A stretch of DNA of 64,000 bases from Pseudovibrio brasiliensis (GTDB lineage Bacteria; Pseudomonadota; Alphaproteobacteria; Rhizobiales; Stappiaceae): NCBI RefSeq assembly GCF_018282095.1, contig NZ_CP074126.1, positions 2,056,501 through 2,120,500 on the forward strand. The letters are read 5' to 3'. Positions 34,806 through 44,036 of the stretch are shown one piece after another. The translations under genes and the position numbers were made by a program. Numbering within the stretch: the stretch's first letter is position 1; each line of letters starts with the position of its first letter. The notes under the pieces were generated by a model. That model worked only from the letters and a program-made list of their open reading frames with translations. It did no database searches and was not told the DNA's origin.

Positions 34806-35983
34806 CAGCTTACCCCCTCCAGAAGTGCTGCACTGGTGCAAACGCCGCGATCATAGTTGATCACTCCAAAGCCGGAAACCAGCGCACGCTTGGCACCTAT
34901 AACCTGCGTCGCGCCAGCCGTGCCCGTCACCTGCCGGATTGCTTCCACTAAGCCGATAAACCCACCAGCAGCCCCGGCCTGACCAGCTGAAAGCTGCCCA
35001 CCAGAGGTGTTGTGCGGAAAGTCACCGGAAACCGTCAGGTCTTTGCCTGCAATGAATCGCGCCGCTTCACCCTTTGCGCAAAAGCCAAGGTCTTCCATCT
35101 GCATCATCACAATGACCGGATAGTCATCATAGGTCTGCAGCAGGTCTACGTTCTCCGGTCCATGCCCCGCCATGCCATAAAACTCATCAATATCCATCGC
35201 CCAGCCACCACGCATCTGGATCGGGTCTTCAGGAAACGCATTGTGTCGCTCGATGGTTGCGCTGATGTGGGCGTAAGGAATGCCAGCAGCCACCGCATCT
35301 TCCTCCCGCATCACCAAAAACGCCTCAGCTCCTGCCACCGGCATCACACAATCAAACAGGGTGATCGGATCGCTGATCTCACGGCCCGCCAGATAGGCGT
35401 CCATCGTCAGCGGCTTCTTCATCACCGCATTCTCATTGCGCAAAGCATTGTCGCGCTGAGAAACGCAGATCCGTCCAAAGTCCTCGCGGCTTACCCCAAA
35501 CTCGCGCATGTAATAGTCGGTGAGCAGCGCAAAACAGGCATTCGGCCCGCCAGCGCCATAAGGGTAGGAGGCATCCTGAGCAAACCGAGAAAAGCTGGAG
35601 AGCATACGGCGGAAGCTGTCTACGTGGTTGGTGTCTCCGGCAACGCAAGCTACCACAGAGGCATCCCCGCATTGCACCGCCCGTGCAGCCCGGCGCAGCG
35701 CACTCGGCCCACTGGCACCGCCCTGCGGAATATGATCCAGCCAACGCGGAACCAGCCCCAGATGCTGTGTAAGACCCACTGCGGTATCTGGAAACAACGA
35801 GAAACTGGCGACAGAAAACCCATCAATATCGCGCGGTATCAGTCCAGCAGCCTTAATGGACTGCCGTAGCGCCTTGGCAATCCACCAATGAGCTGTTTCA
35901 GTTGAATAGCGCTCATAAGGCGTGCTGGCTGGTGCCGCCACCACAACCCCATCATACCCCATGCGTTTGCGCGGCTTGATCAT
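34805..35983 (-). CDS. Thiolase-superfamily protein without the nucleophilic Cys (Ltp2-like retro-aldolase candidate)
   Basis: A 392-residue thiolase-fold protein of the SCP2/lipid-transfer branch. At the usual place of the acyl-accepting cysteine it reads PQGGASGPSAL (residues 87-95), with no Cys, so normal thiolysis is unlikely. Other family parts remain: NTSGGQLSAGQAGAAGG near 335, and LQTYDDYPVIVMMQMEDLGFC near 287. Actinobacterial Ltp2 enzymes of sterol breakdown share this pattern: they need a DUF35 partner and cleave tertiary beta-hydroxyacyl-CoA by retro-aldol. A DUF35 gene follows here with coupled translation. In this operon the substrate may be dioxindole-3-acetyl-CoA, giving isatin and acetyl-CoA; this is inference. 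Confidence 0.8.
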   Translation of the reverse strand: MIKPRKRMGYDGVVVAAPASTPYERYSTETAHWWIAKALRQSIKAAGLIPRDIDGFSVASFSLFPDTAVGLTQHLGLVPRWLDHIPQGGASGPSALRRAARAVQCGDASVVACVAGDTNHVDSFRRMLSSFSRFAQDASYPYGAGGPNACFALLTDYYMREFGVSREDFGRICVSQRDNALRNENAVMKKPLTMDAYLAGREISDPITLFDCVMPVAGAEAFLVMREEDAVAAGIPYAHISATIERHNAFPEDPIQMRGGWAMDIDEFYGMAGHGPENVDLLQTYDDYPVIVMMQMEDLGFCAKGEAARFIAGKDLTVSGDFPHNTSGGQLSAGQAGAAGGFIGLVEAIRQVTGTAGATQVIGAKRALVSGFGVINYDRGVCTSAALLEGVS

Positions 35984-37599
35984 GAAACCAACTGCCTTCG
36001 CTTCAGGTGGATGGTGTCGAATGCTTCAGATTTCTCCAGAAGTTCCAACGCCATCTGCTTTTGCGCGGCCCTCTGGATCTTCTGCGTGCCAGTCAGCTTC
36101 AATGAGCTGCAAAACGCGATGTAACCGGGCACTTTGTAATAGGCCATGCGTTCCAGCCCCCAGCGTACAATCGCCTCTGCCGCGTCCTTGGTCTGCTCGC
36201 CGCGCCAGACGATAGAGGCAAACACCTCATCGCCGCGCATAGCATCGGGTACCGGACAAACAGCCACCGCTTCAACATCCGGGTGCTGCATAAGAACGGA
36301 CTCCACATCCACCGCAGCAATATTCTCACCACTGCGCCGGATCACGTTCTTCTTGCGGTCTACAAAGAAGAAGTCACCATCCTCATCCCGGCGAACAATA
36401 TCACCCGTATGGAACCAGCCGTCCGCCCAAGCCTCGTTGGTAGCTGCATCATCCTTGAAGTAATGCGAGAAAAACCCGACGCGCGGATCATCTCCCTTGC
36501 GCCGCACCAGCAACTCACCGGGCGCGGTCCCCGTAACCGGCTCACCATCATCGCCCATGATGCACACATCCATCTCAGGTCCGGGCTTGCCAAGGCAGTT
36601 CATGCCACGCTTGCGCGGCTCCTGATTGGCGGCAATCACAGAGCCAGCACCTGTTTCTGTCATGGCCCAGGCTTCCACCAGAGGAATGTCAAAACGCTCC
36701 TCAAACGGAATATGCAGCTTGGCATCAATGCCAGCGCCAAAACCAAAGCGAACCGAATGTACATTATCTTCCGGCGCTTCCGGCAGGCTCATCAGAATGG
36801 ACGGCATCACACCCAGATAATGCAGGCAGGTTGAGCGACTATCTCGCACACTCTGCCACCAAGATCGCGGATGGAAACGGTCCAGAACCGTCAGACAGCC
36901 GCCAACGGCCACCATAGCCATCGCCGAATACGCCATCGCATTCATATGGAAGATTGGCAGTGGCGTTATCATCCGCTCACCATCATCCTTCAGCGTGCAC
37001 GTGCCACCAGCATTGGCGTACCAGTGACCCGCCTCCAGAAAATACCGATTGGCCAACACACACCCTTTGGGACTACCTGTCGTGCCCGAGGTGTAAAGCA
37101 TCGCTGCCGGATCATCCTGCGCGGCGGAATAGTCTTCAGAGGCAGCAGAGCGCAAAACGGGCAGGGCACCTGCAAGTGTTACACAGGCAAAGCCTTGGCC
37201 GCTGTCGCGGGCAGCCTGTTCCATATCGGCTTTACGTTCAGGCGTGGAGACCGCCAGAACTGGCTCAGCATGCCTGCCGATATACTCAAGCTCAGAGCTT
37301 TGCAGGTCTGGATTGATCGGCACAATCACCACGCCAAGGGCATTCAGCGCCAGCCAATGCAGGAAGAAGGCAGGGCGATTTTCCAACAGCACCAGAACCC
37401 TGTCACCAGCCTGAAGCCCCGCTTGCCGATAGCGCTCCTGAGCACTTCGTGCCTGCGCCAACGCCTCAGCGTAAGACGTTTCACATGATGCAATCCCGTA
37501 GACCTTTGCGGTTTCCGGCAAAACATTCACAAATGGTCGCTCCGGCCACTTTTCAGCAGCGGCACAAAACGCACCAAAAACAGATTTATGCTCAATCAT
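35980..37599 (-). CDS. AMP-forming acyl/aryl-CoA ligase
   Basis: A 539-residue adenylate-forming CoA ligase. The phosphate-binding motif is MLYTSGTTGSPKGC near residue 187, followed by EAWAMTETGAG near 315, WFHTGDIVRRDEDGDFFFVDRKKNVIRRSGENI near 415, and catalytic K in TGTQKIQR near 510. The layout resembles CaiC and aryl-acid ligases. It overlaps the thiolase-like gene by four bases and follows the dioxygenase beta gene by 17, so it probably activates the dioxygenase product as a CoA thioester for carbon-carbon cleavage. The substrate is not readable from sequence. Confidence 0.87.
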   Translation of the reverse strand: MIEHKSVFGAFCAAAEKWPERPFVNVLPETAKVYGIASCETSYAEALAQARSAQERYRQAGLQAGDRVLVLLENRPAFFLHWLALNALGVVIVPINPDLQSSELEYIGRHAEPVLAVSTPERKADMEQAARDSGQGFACVTLAGALPVLRSAASEDYSAAQDDPAAMLYTSGTTGSPKGCVLANRYFLEAGHWYANAGGTCTLKDDGERMITPLPIFHMNAMAYSAMAMVAVGGCLTVLDRFHPRSWWQSVRDSRSTCLHYLGVMPSILMSLPEAPEDNVHSVRFGFGAGIDAKLHIPFEERFDIPLVEAWAMTETGAGSVIAANQEPRKRGMNCLGKPGPEMDVCIMGDDGEPVTGTAPGELLVRRKGDDPRVGFFSHYFKDDAATNEAWADGWFHTGDIVRRDEDGDFFFVDRKKNVIRRSGENIAAVDVESVLMQHPDVEAVAVCPVPDAMRGDEVFASIVWRGEQTKDAAEAIVRWGLERMAYYKVPGYIAFCSSLKLTGTQKIQRAAQKQMALELLEKSEAFDTIHLKRRQLVS

Positions 37600-37616
37600 T
37601 CAAAAAACCTGTTTTC

Positions 37617-38099
37617 TTAAATGAACAGCTGAATGTTGCCAAAGGCAGCATCACAGTTGAGCAGATCTACCCGCTTCAGCTTAATCTTCAGCTCATCCTC
37701 AACCATCTCAAAATGGTGGTGAACGGTCGCTGCCAGCAAAAACTGGTCATCCAGCCGCGTCTCCACATAATGAACGGCAGTACGGGTTACGAACTCCCCC
37801 GCCTTTGGATCAAAAGCCTCGACACTTGGGCGGTTGAGAACGTGAGAACAGCGGCTCTTTGGTTTTTGAGAGAAAGTACGCAGGCCCTTGAGCCGCTCAA
37901 CACGAAGCTTTCGCAAAAACGCATCCTCATACATAAGAGAGGTCATGTTTTTCGGGTCTTCTTGCTGATAGTCCAGCGGCATCCAGTAGTAGCTGTCCGC
38001 AGCCCACAGCTCCAGCCACTCGTCAAAGCGGCCTTCATCAATCACACGGGCTTCATGGTAGACAAGGTCGATCAAATCATCACGCGTCGGCAAGGTCAC
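37617..38099 (-). CDS. Ring-hydroxylating dioxygenase, beta subunit
   Basis: A 160-residue small subunit of an aromatic-ring dioxygenase with the cystatin/SnoaL-like fold (VYHEARVIDEGRFDEWLELWAADSYYWMPLD). I place the start at GTG 38099 because GGAGG lies nine bases before it, inside the end of the alpha gene; the longer frame begins only at a TTG. It overlaps the alpha gene by 20 bases. The beta subunit has a structural role in the alpha3-beta3 enzyme. Confidence 0.88.
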   Translation of the reverse strand: MTLPTRDDLIDLVYHEARVIDEGRFDEWLELWAADSYYWMPLDYQQEDPKNMTSLMYEDAFLRKLRVERLKGLRTFSQKPKSRCSHVLNRPSVEAFDPKAGEFVTRTAVHYVETRLDDQFLLAATVHHHFEMVEDELKIKLKRVDLLNCDAAFGNIQLFI

Positions 38100-39435
38100 G
38101 AGCTTCGGCCTCCATGCTTTCAACGGTAAACTTCTTCCAGGCGTGGAACTGATTGCGCATCTGCCGTTCCGTGGTACCGTTCTCTACAGCCTCAAGGTCA
38201 AGGTCTTCGCCTTCCTCATAAAGGCGCTGCACATTCACCCACTCAAGCTCCTGACAATGCAGGCCTTCCTGCGCGCGCTCATACATCTCCAGATCATCGT
38301 GCCCCACAATGGAGGTTGGTGCGTTGATCAAGCGGTTGTACATGGCCGTGCGCTCCAGCAGCATGTCCGGCGCCCCCACAAGGCGGAAGATGTAACTCTC
38401 CACCAGCGTTTTGTTGGCAGCTAGCGGAATGAACACACGCAGCTGCTGGATAGGACCCTTAATCATGATGTTCGGGAAATAGACCGTGTTATGCCGGTTT
38501 TCGCCCAAAATGGCCTTGGCCCGTTCCTCACCATAAGCCTCCGCCATCATCTCCAGATAACCGGGAATAGCGGAGTAATCAGAATGAATGGAGTGATGTA
38601 CACCTGTATGGCCATGCCCATTCGGCCAGGTGCGAATGCCCATGTCCTCAAAAAACTCATAGGGCGACATGAACGGCGCAATCACCTCCATCGCCATGGG
38701 CGTTTTGGTGTTCTCGTCCTTCTCTAGGGATTCCCAGATTTCAACGGCAGTACCTGCGGAGCTTTCATGGGCAACCATCGGGTGGCAGGTGTCGGTCTGA
38801 TTATCGACCAGCATCTTCCAATTGCAACTGTGCATGTAGCGCAATGGCGGGCCGGCCACCTCCAGCTTTCCAACCGGAGAGCGGTCAATCATGTTGTCCA
38901 AAGAGGAGAGGGAACCTCCGAAGAAGTCTTCGAAGCTGATACCTTCCTGCTTCATGCGCACAAAGATAAAGCCGCGATAATTCTTCACCGCACCCACAGG
39001 CGGCAGACCGCTTTGTCCGGCCTCGCTCTGCTCAAAGCCGGTGTCTTTGTAGCCCTTCTTCAAAGGGATCGCGAGCAGCTTGCCATTGGTGCGGAATGAC
39101 CACGCATGGTAAGGGCAGCGGAAAAACTTGCCCGTGTTACCAGCACGATCAATGACGATCTTGGTGCCTTTGTGCGGGCAGCGATTGTGCAGCACATACA
39201 CTTCGCCATCCGTATGCCTAGCCAAAAGAATAGGCTGAGCAGCCACTTCAGTCGCGAAGTAATCGCCCGCATTTGGCACCTGACTTTCATGCCCCACATA
39301 AACCCATGTGGAGGCAAACAGATGCTTCATTTCAAGTTCAAAAACTTCATCGTCAATATAAAGGTCACGATGCACTTCGGCAGGGCGCACAAGATCAGCC
39401 ACCGCCTGCGGGTTATCTTTGTATTTCATGGTCAT
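38080..39435 (-). CDS. Rieske ring-hydroxylating dioxygenase, alpha subunit
   Basis: A 451-residue catalytic subunit. The Rieske 2Fe-2S ligands are C86 and H88 (NRCPHKG) and C107 and H110 (RCPYHAW). The mononuclear iron ligands are H218 and H223 with bridging D215 (DNQTDTCHPMVAH). ATG 39435 follows GGGAGGGAAGCTT. Together with the beta subunit and the reductase upstream it makes a complete two-component system adding O2 to an aromatic ring. The following genes (CoA ligase, retro-aldolase candidate, isatin hydrolase candidate) suit an indole-3-acetate dioxygenase that gives dioxindole-3-acetate. Benzoate-like substrates remain possible. Confidence 0.92.
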   Translation of the reverse strand: MTMKYKDNPQAVADLVRPAEVHRDLYIDDEVFELEMKHLFASTWVYVGHESQVPNAGDYFATEVAAQPILLARHTDGEVYVLHNRCPHKGTKIVIDRAGNTGKFFRCPYHAWSFRTNGKLLAIPLKKGYKDTGFEQSEAGQSGLPPVGAVKNYRGFIFVRMKQEGISFEDFFGGSLSSLDNMIDRSPVGKLEVAGPPLRYMHSCNWKMLVDNQTDTCHPMVAHESSAGTAVEIWESLEKDENTKTPMAMEVIAPFMSPYEFFEDMGIRTWPNGHGHTGVHHSIHSDYSAIPGYLEMMAEAYGEERAKAILGENRHNTVYFPNIMIKGPIQQLRVFIPLAANKTLVESYIFRLVGAPDMLLERTAMYNRLINAPTSIVGHDDLEMYERAQEGLHCQELEWVNVQRLYEEGEDLDLEAVENGTTERQMRNQFHAWKKFTVESMEAEARDLADA

Positions 39436-39516
39436 AAGCTTCCCTCCCAAAAAGCTTAAATCACTGACCCCAGAGCTAAAATCGCGTCCCTCCGAAGCCT
39501 GCGAGAAAAATGTCTT

Positions 39517-40476
39517 TTACAAATCCAGCACCAGTCGTTTGGACTTGGCGCGCGACACGCAAATATGCATCACGTCACCAGCCGCTTTTTCATCATCTGT
39601 CAACACCACGTCCCGGTGGTCCGGCTCACCTTCCAGCACATCCACCTGACAAATCCCGCAATCACCACGCTGACAGTCATAGACAAGGTCCACGCCGCCA
39701 TCTTCCAGCACATCCACGATGGATTTATCCTGCGGCACCCAGAACACTTCGCCAGAAGACTTCACCTCCACCTCAAACCCACCTCCCGCATCATCACCGG
39801 AAGGAGCAGGGCTTGCAAACAGCTCAAAGTGGATCTGCTCTTTGCCAAACCCGGCGTTCAACGCCTGCTCGCGCACCGCTTCAATCATGCCTTTGGGGCC
39901 GCACACATAAATGTGGCTGGACGTGTCAAGCGTTGGAATGAGAGCACCAAGGTTAAGACAGCGGGCAGGATCATCATCGCAATAGAGGGTCAAAGCCTCA
40001 CCGCACAGCTCGGTGAGTTCCTCTTTAAACGCCATAGTCTCAAACGTGCGGCCAGAGTAGTGCAGGGCATAAGGTTTGCCTGCACGCTTTAGCGCAGCTG
40101 CCATGCTGATGATCGGCGTTACACCAATGCCGCCTGCGATCAGAACAACCGGTCTGTCGTCCTCAATCAGCGGAAAATCGTTCTTTGGGGCCTCCACCTG
40201 AATCGCATCTCCCACCTGCAAAGAGTGCATGAAAGCCGAACCGCCACTTCCGTCTTGCTCCAAAAGTATACCAAGAGTGTATCGTTGATTCTCGTAGGGT
40301 AAGTTTTCACCAAAATCGATCAGAGAATATTGGCGTGAGGAGCCATCCTTAAGTTGAACTGCGAAATGTGCACCAGCTTCAAATTGTGGGAGCGGCCCAT
40401 TATCTTCGGCTTTAAGATCAAATCTTTTGATTTCCGGGGCAACCGTCCGAACCCCCTCAATAATAAGTGTTTTCAT
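39517..40476 (-). CDS. Oxygenase reductase, flavin and 2Fe-2S (PDR/VanB type)
   Basis: A 319-residue electron-transfer protein of the phthalate dioxygenase reductase family. In order: FMN domain (RQYSLIDF near 69), NAD domain (LIAGGIGVTPIISMA near 112 and YVCGPKGMI near 208) and a C-terminal plant-type 2Fe-2S ferredoxin with C-x4-C-x2-C (YDCQRGDCGICQVDV near 270) and a last Cys in MHICVSR. It passes NADH electrons to the Rieske subunit encoded next. ATG 40476 follows GGGAGGAC. It is the first gene of the leftward operon and lies opposite the TRAP transporter. Confidence 0.92.
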   Translation of the reverse strand: MKTLIIEGVRTVAPEIKRFDLKAEDNGPLPQFEAGAHFAVQLKDGSSRQYSLIDFGENLPYENQRYTLGILLEQDGSGGSAFMHSLQVGDAIQVEAPKNDFPLIEDDRPVVLIAGGIGVTPIISMAAALKRAGKPYALHYSGRTFETMAFKEELTELCGEALTLYCDDDPARCLNLGALIPTLDTSSHIYVCGPKGMIEAVREQALNAGFGKEQIHFELFASPAPSGDDAGGGFEVEVKSSGEVFWVPQDKSIVDVLEDGGVDLVYDCQRGDCGICQVDVLEGEPDHRDVVLTDDEKAAGDVMHICVSRAKSKRLVLDL

Positions 40477-40542
40477 GCTTTTTGGCGTCCTCCCTCAGAG
40501 CCAAAACAAGGAGAGTCTCCTCTCGCATAAATGATAAATATA

Positions 40543-40571
40543 ATATGCGATATCATATAAAACGATGTCAA
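40543..40571 (-). promoter_or_regulatory. Promoter of the dioxygenase operon with MarR-type dyad ATATG-N6-CATAT
   Basis: The 16-bp dyad ATATG-CGATAT-CATAT (40543-40558) lies in the 199-bp gap between divergent reductase and TRAP genes. On the minus strand TTGACA (40566-40571) can serve as the -35 box, with an AT-rich -10 region falling at the dyad. The same dyad architecture recurs upstream of the second marR gene, so this is a strong operator candidate. Confidence 0.65.
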
Positions 40572-40675
40572 TGCATGAATCGGAATTAGTTTCCATTTCA
40601 TATTTGTGCTTGATTAACCTACGGTATGTGTGCACATTTTTCTCATTCATCCTGTATTCTCTGGGGAGGGAGAAC

Positions 40676-41704
40676 ATGAATAAGAAATTCAAGATATTTG
40701 CAGCTGCAACTATTGCCGCGCTCTCCGTCAGCGCATCTGCCATGGCGCAGGAAACAGTATTGCGTATGTCCAGCTGGCTGCCACCGGCACACCCGATCGT
40801 AAAGGGCATGATGGTGCCTTGGGCAGCCAAAGTAAAGGAAGTGACAGAGGGACGCGTCTCTGTTCAGATCCTCGACGCGCCGCTTGGCCCGCCACCAGCG
40901 CACTTCGATCTCGCTGCCAACGGCATTGCAGATCTCACTTACGGCGTGCATGGCTACACACCAGGCCGCTTCAAACTCACTCAGATAGCAGAGCTGCCAT
41001 TCCTCGCTAAGGATGCCACCAGCTTGTCCGTGGCGTACTGGCGTCTCTATGAAAGCACACTGGCAAAAGCCAATGAGCACCGTGGTGCCAAGGTGCTGGG
41101 CGTTTTCACCCACGGCCCGGGCCTGCTCTACACCACTGATCGTGCTGTCTCGCCTCTGAGTGAGCTGAAAGGTGCAAAGATCCGCGTAGCTGGGAGCATC
41201 ACCAACCAGCTGGTTCAGACCATGAACATGGTGGCCATTCAGGCGCCAGCCCCGCAGTCCTATGAGATCCTCTCAGGCGGCATTGCGGACGGCATCGTGT
41301 TCCCGACAGAATCCATCCCGTTCTTCAAGCTGGATGGCTTGTTGAGCAATGGCCTGCGCGTAGACGGTGGCCTGTACAACGTCTCCTTTTTCTTCATCGC
41401 CAACAACGCCAAGTTCTCCAGCCTGTCAGAAGCGGATCAGAAAGCCATTGAGGCGATTTCTGGCGAAGCCTTCTCCCGCCTTGCTGGTGCAGCCTGGGAT
41501 GCAGCAGATGCTTGGGGGCTGGAACAGATGCAGGGCAAAGTGACCATTCACGACGCCACCGCAGAAGAACGTGCTCAGCTGGAAGAAGCCACTCGTCCAA
41601 TGTTTGACGGTGTTGCCAAATCCTACGGCGAAAAAGGCATCGACTTCGAAGTTGCCATGGACATGCTCCAGAAAGAAGTTGCAGCGGTTGCCTCTGAAAA
41701 ATGA
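40676..41704 (+). CDS. dctP: TRAP transporter substrate-binding protein of the aromatic region
   Basis: A 342-residue periplasmic protein. ATG 40676 follows GGGAGGGAGAAC; frames further up have no site. The signal peptide MNKKFKIFAAATIAALSVSASAMA precedes QETVLRMSSWLPPAHP. The ligand-binding Arg is in GAKIRVAGSITNQL near 178. Membrane subunits follow with overlapping reading frames. It is divergent from the dioxygenase operon across a shared operator, so an aromatic acid is its likely ligand, perhaps indole-3-acetate. The ligand is inferred from context only. Confidence 0.9.
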   Translation: MNKKFKIFAAATIAALSVSASAMAQETVLRMSSWLPPAHPIVKGMMVPWAAKVKEVTEGRVSVQILDAPLGPPPAHFDLAANGIADLTYGVHGYTPGRFKLTQIAELPFLAKDATSLSVAYWRLYESTLAKANEHRGAKVLGVFTHGPGLLYTTDRAVSPLSELKGAKIRVAGSITNQLVQTMNMVAIQAPAPQSYEILSGGIADGIVFPTESIPFFKLDGLLSNGLRVDGGLYNVSFFFIANNAKFSSLSEADQKAIEAISGEAFSRLAGAAWDAADAWGLEQMQGKVTIHDATAEERAQLEEATRPMFDGVAKSYGEKGIDFEVAMDMLQKEVAAVASEK

Positions 41705-42210
41705 GTGGGAATCTGGTTGATATAGCAGCGCGCGCCCGGCGAAAACTTCGCTCGGGCGCCTCTGTTCTCTGCGGACTACTGCTTCTGGCGCTGGTAGCTG
41801 TAACGGTGATCGACGTAATCGGTCGGTACCTGTTTGCAAGCCCATTGCCCGGAGCACCGGAATACACCGAGCTGCTGCTCATGGCGGTGATCTTCACCGG
41901 TCTGCCTGCGGTTTGTCTGGATGACGGCCACATCACAGTGGATCTGTTTACCTCCAAGTTCAGAGGTGGCCTGGCCTCTCTGCAGCTGTTCTTCTCCCGC
42001 ATCTTCGTCGCCATCGTACTGGCGGTGGTGGCGTGGGAGCTGTGGAAGCATGGAAACCAGCTGGCGAGCTATCAGGAAGTCACGGTCTATCTGCGTGTAC
42101 CACTGGCGCCGTTTTCCAAAGCAGCCGGTGTCATCAGTGCCTTTTGCGCATTCATCACATTTGTGCTGGCAGTTCTTAAAATTCCAAGAGGTGTTGGGGG
42201 CGGTTCCTGA
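41701..42210 (+). CDS. dctQ: TRAP transporter small permease (DctQ family)
   Basis: A 169-residue inner-membrane protein with four hydrophobic segments; VTVIDVIGRYLFASPLPGAPEYTELLLMAVIF near residue 38 is a clear DctQ signature. It overlaps dctP by four bases and shares its last base with the dctM start, so the three subunits are co-translated. Unlike the other importers in this window, no hairpin separates the binding protein from the permease genes. Confidence 0.88.
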   Translation: MSGNLVDIAARARRKLRSGASVLCGLLLLALVAVTVIDVIGRYLFASPLPGAPEYTELLLMAVIFTGLPAVCLDDGHITVDLFTSKFRGGLASLQLFFSRIFVAIVLAVVAWELWKHGNQLASYQEVTVYLRVPLAPFSKAAGVISAFCAFITFVLAVLKIPRGVGGGS

Positions 42211-43496
42211 TGGAATGGTATTTGGGTCTTGCCATCCTGATGGCATTGATTTTTGTGGGCGTGCCCATTGCCTTTGCAATGGCAGCCGTTGGTTTCTTCG
42301 GAGTGGCCTCCATCATCGGCCTTCCTCCGGCATTTCACCTTGTCGGGCAGGTCTATTTTGACAGTGGCCGCAGCTACACCTTGTCTGTGGTGCCGCTGTT
42401 CCTGCTTATGGGCAATCTCATCGTACAGTCCGGCATCGCCAGTGACATGTACACGGCAGCGAACGCGTGGCTGCGTCACCGCAAAGGCGGTCTGGCCATG
42501 GCAACAATCGTGGCCTGTGGTGGCTTTTCTTCCGTTTGCGGATCATCTTTGGCAACCACCGCGACCATGGCCCGCGTCTCGCTGCCCGCCATGCGCCGTT
42601 TCGGCTATTCTGATCGTCTGGCCGCATCCTCGATCGCTGCAGGCGGAACACTGGGTATTCTGATCCCGCCTTCCGTCATTCTCGTCATCTACGGCATCCT
42701 CACGCAGCAAAACATCGGTGCGCTGTTCCTGGCAGGCATTCTGCCGGGCCTCGTTGGCGTCATCGGCTATATGCTCGCTGTACGCCTGTCCCTTGTCATG
42801 TACAAGGAAGAACTGGAGGTTCAGAGCAAACTGCCATTGATAGAGCGCATCATCGCACTGCGTGGTGTTTCCTGGGCTCTGCTGCTGTTCATCTGCGTGC
42901 TCGGCGGTATCTATCTTGGCGTCTTCACCGCAACCGAAGCTGCTGGCATCGGAGCAGGGGGTGCACTGGTGCTCACGGCAATGCGAGGCAAGCTGACGTA
43001 TCGCGATACGCTCAACACCCTGTTTGAGACAGCAAAAACCACCGCAGTGATGTTCTTCATCCTGTTTGGAGCGCTGTACTTCCTCAACTACGTCAACATC
43101 TCTGGCCTCACCACCGATCTGCGGGGCTGGGTCAATGCGTTGGGTGTGGGGCCATACGCCATCATCACCATGATCGTGCTGATCTATCTGGTGCTGGGAT
43201 GCCTGCTGGAAAGCCTGTCCATGGTGACACTCACCGTGCCGATTCTCTTTCCAATCGTAACAGGCCTTGGGTTTGACCCGATCTGGTTCGGCATCTTCGT
43301 CATTATTGTTACGGAAATGAGCTTCATCACGCCTCCAATCGGCATGAATGTCTTCGTTATGCGCTCGGTTGCCCCTGAAGTGCCGGTCGAGAAGATATTT
43401 GTCGGTGTAGTTCCGTTTGTAGCTATGGATGTTGTGCGCTTGATCCTGCTAATTGCAGTTCCGGGACTCGCACTTATTATTCCGTACTCAATGTAG
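42210..43496 (+). CDS. dctM: TRAP transporter large permease (DctM family)
   Basis: A 428-residue polytopic membrane protein with the DctM hallmarks VVPLFLLMGNLIVQSGIASDMY near 60, CGGFSSVCGSSLATTATMARVSLP near 105, GGTLGILIPPSVILVIYGILTQQNIG and the C-terminal MSFITPPIGMNVFVM. It forms the sodium-driven import channel with the preceding subunits. A marR gene begins 32 bases after its stop in the same direction. Confidence 0.93.
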   Translation: MEWYLGLAILMALIFVGVPIAFAMAAVGFFGVASIIGLPPAFHLVGQVYFDSGRSYTLSVVPLFLLMGNLIVQSGIASDMYTAANAWLRHRKGGLAMATIVACGGFSSVCGSSLATTATMARVSLPAMRRFGYSDRLAASSIAAGGTLGILIPPSVILVIYGILTQQNIGALFLAGILPGLVGVIGYMLAVRLSLVMYKEELEVQSKLPLIERIIALRGVSWALLLFICVLGGIYLGVFTATEAAGIGAGGALVLTAMRGKLTYRDTLNTLFETAKTTAVMFFILFGALYFLNYVNISGLTTDLRGWVNALGVGPYAIITMIVLIYLVLGCLLESLSMVTLTVPILFPIVTGLGFDPIWFGIFVIIVTEMSFITPPIGMNVFVMRSVAPEVPVEKIFVGVVPFVAMDVVRLILLIAVPGLALIIPYSM

Positions 43497-43528
43497 CGCG
43501 GCGCAAAAACAAAAGAAGAGGTAGGCCG

Positions 43529-44002
43529 GTGGACGCAGACCTGAAAGAGATCGAAGCTCACGAAAAGGAGCCCGGCTTTGTTGATGGATACCTTTTGTAT
43601 CTGTTGGCATCTGCAAGCCATCTGGCTTCCGGGCAATTTCATGAAGAACTCCGGGGCGCAGGCATACGCGTCCCGGAATGGCGTGTGCTGGCCTGTCTGC
43701 GGGATGATGACGGGCAGATGGTCACCCAGCTGGCACGCTTTGCTCTGATGGAGCAATCTCACCTGACCAAAACCATTGATCAGATGACGGAGCGCGGACT
43801 GGTCACACGGCGCTCTGATGAGGTGGACCGCCGCCGCGTGCGCATCTTCCTCAGTGATAAGGGCAGGGAGCTGGCCAACGGGTTGGTGTCACAGGCCAAA
43901 GCCCATGAGGATCGGCTGGTCCGGCAACTGGGGGCAAATGACATTGCTCAGATCAAAAGTTTTCTCTCTCATATGGTTGAGACTCTCGAAAACAATGAAT
44001 GA
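43529..44002 (+). CDS. MarR family transcriptional regulator 1
   Basis: A 157-residue winged-helix regulator starting at GTG 43529 behind AGAGGT. The DNA-binding part reads MVTQLARFALMEQSHLTKTIDQMTERGLVTRR followed by wing DEVDRRRVRIFLSDKGRELA. It lies 32 bases after the TRAP genes, likely in that operon. MarR proteins commonly repress aromatic-acid catabolic genes until the acid or its CoA ester binds; known auxin-degradation clusters also use MarR regulators. Confidence 0.88.
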   Translation: MDADLKEIEAHEKEPGFVDGYLLYLLASASHLASGQFHEELRGAGIRVPEWRVLACLRDDDGQMVTQLARFALMEQSHLTKTIDQMTERGLVTRRSDEVDRRRVRIFLSDKGRELANGLVSQAKAHEDRLVRQLGANDIAQIKSFLSHMVETLENNE

Positions 44003-44036
44003 TCACATATTTAAGCTATAATCTACAGGATTGCAG

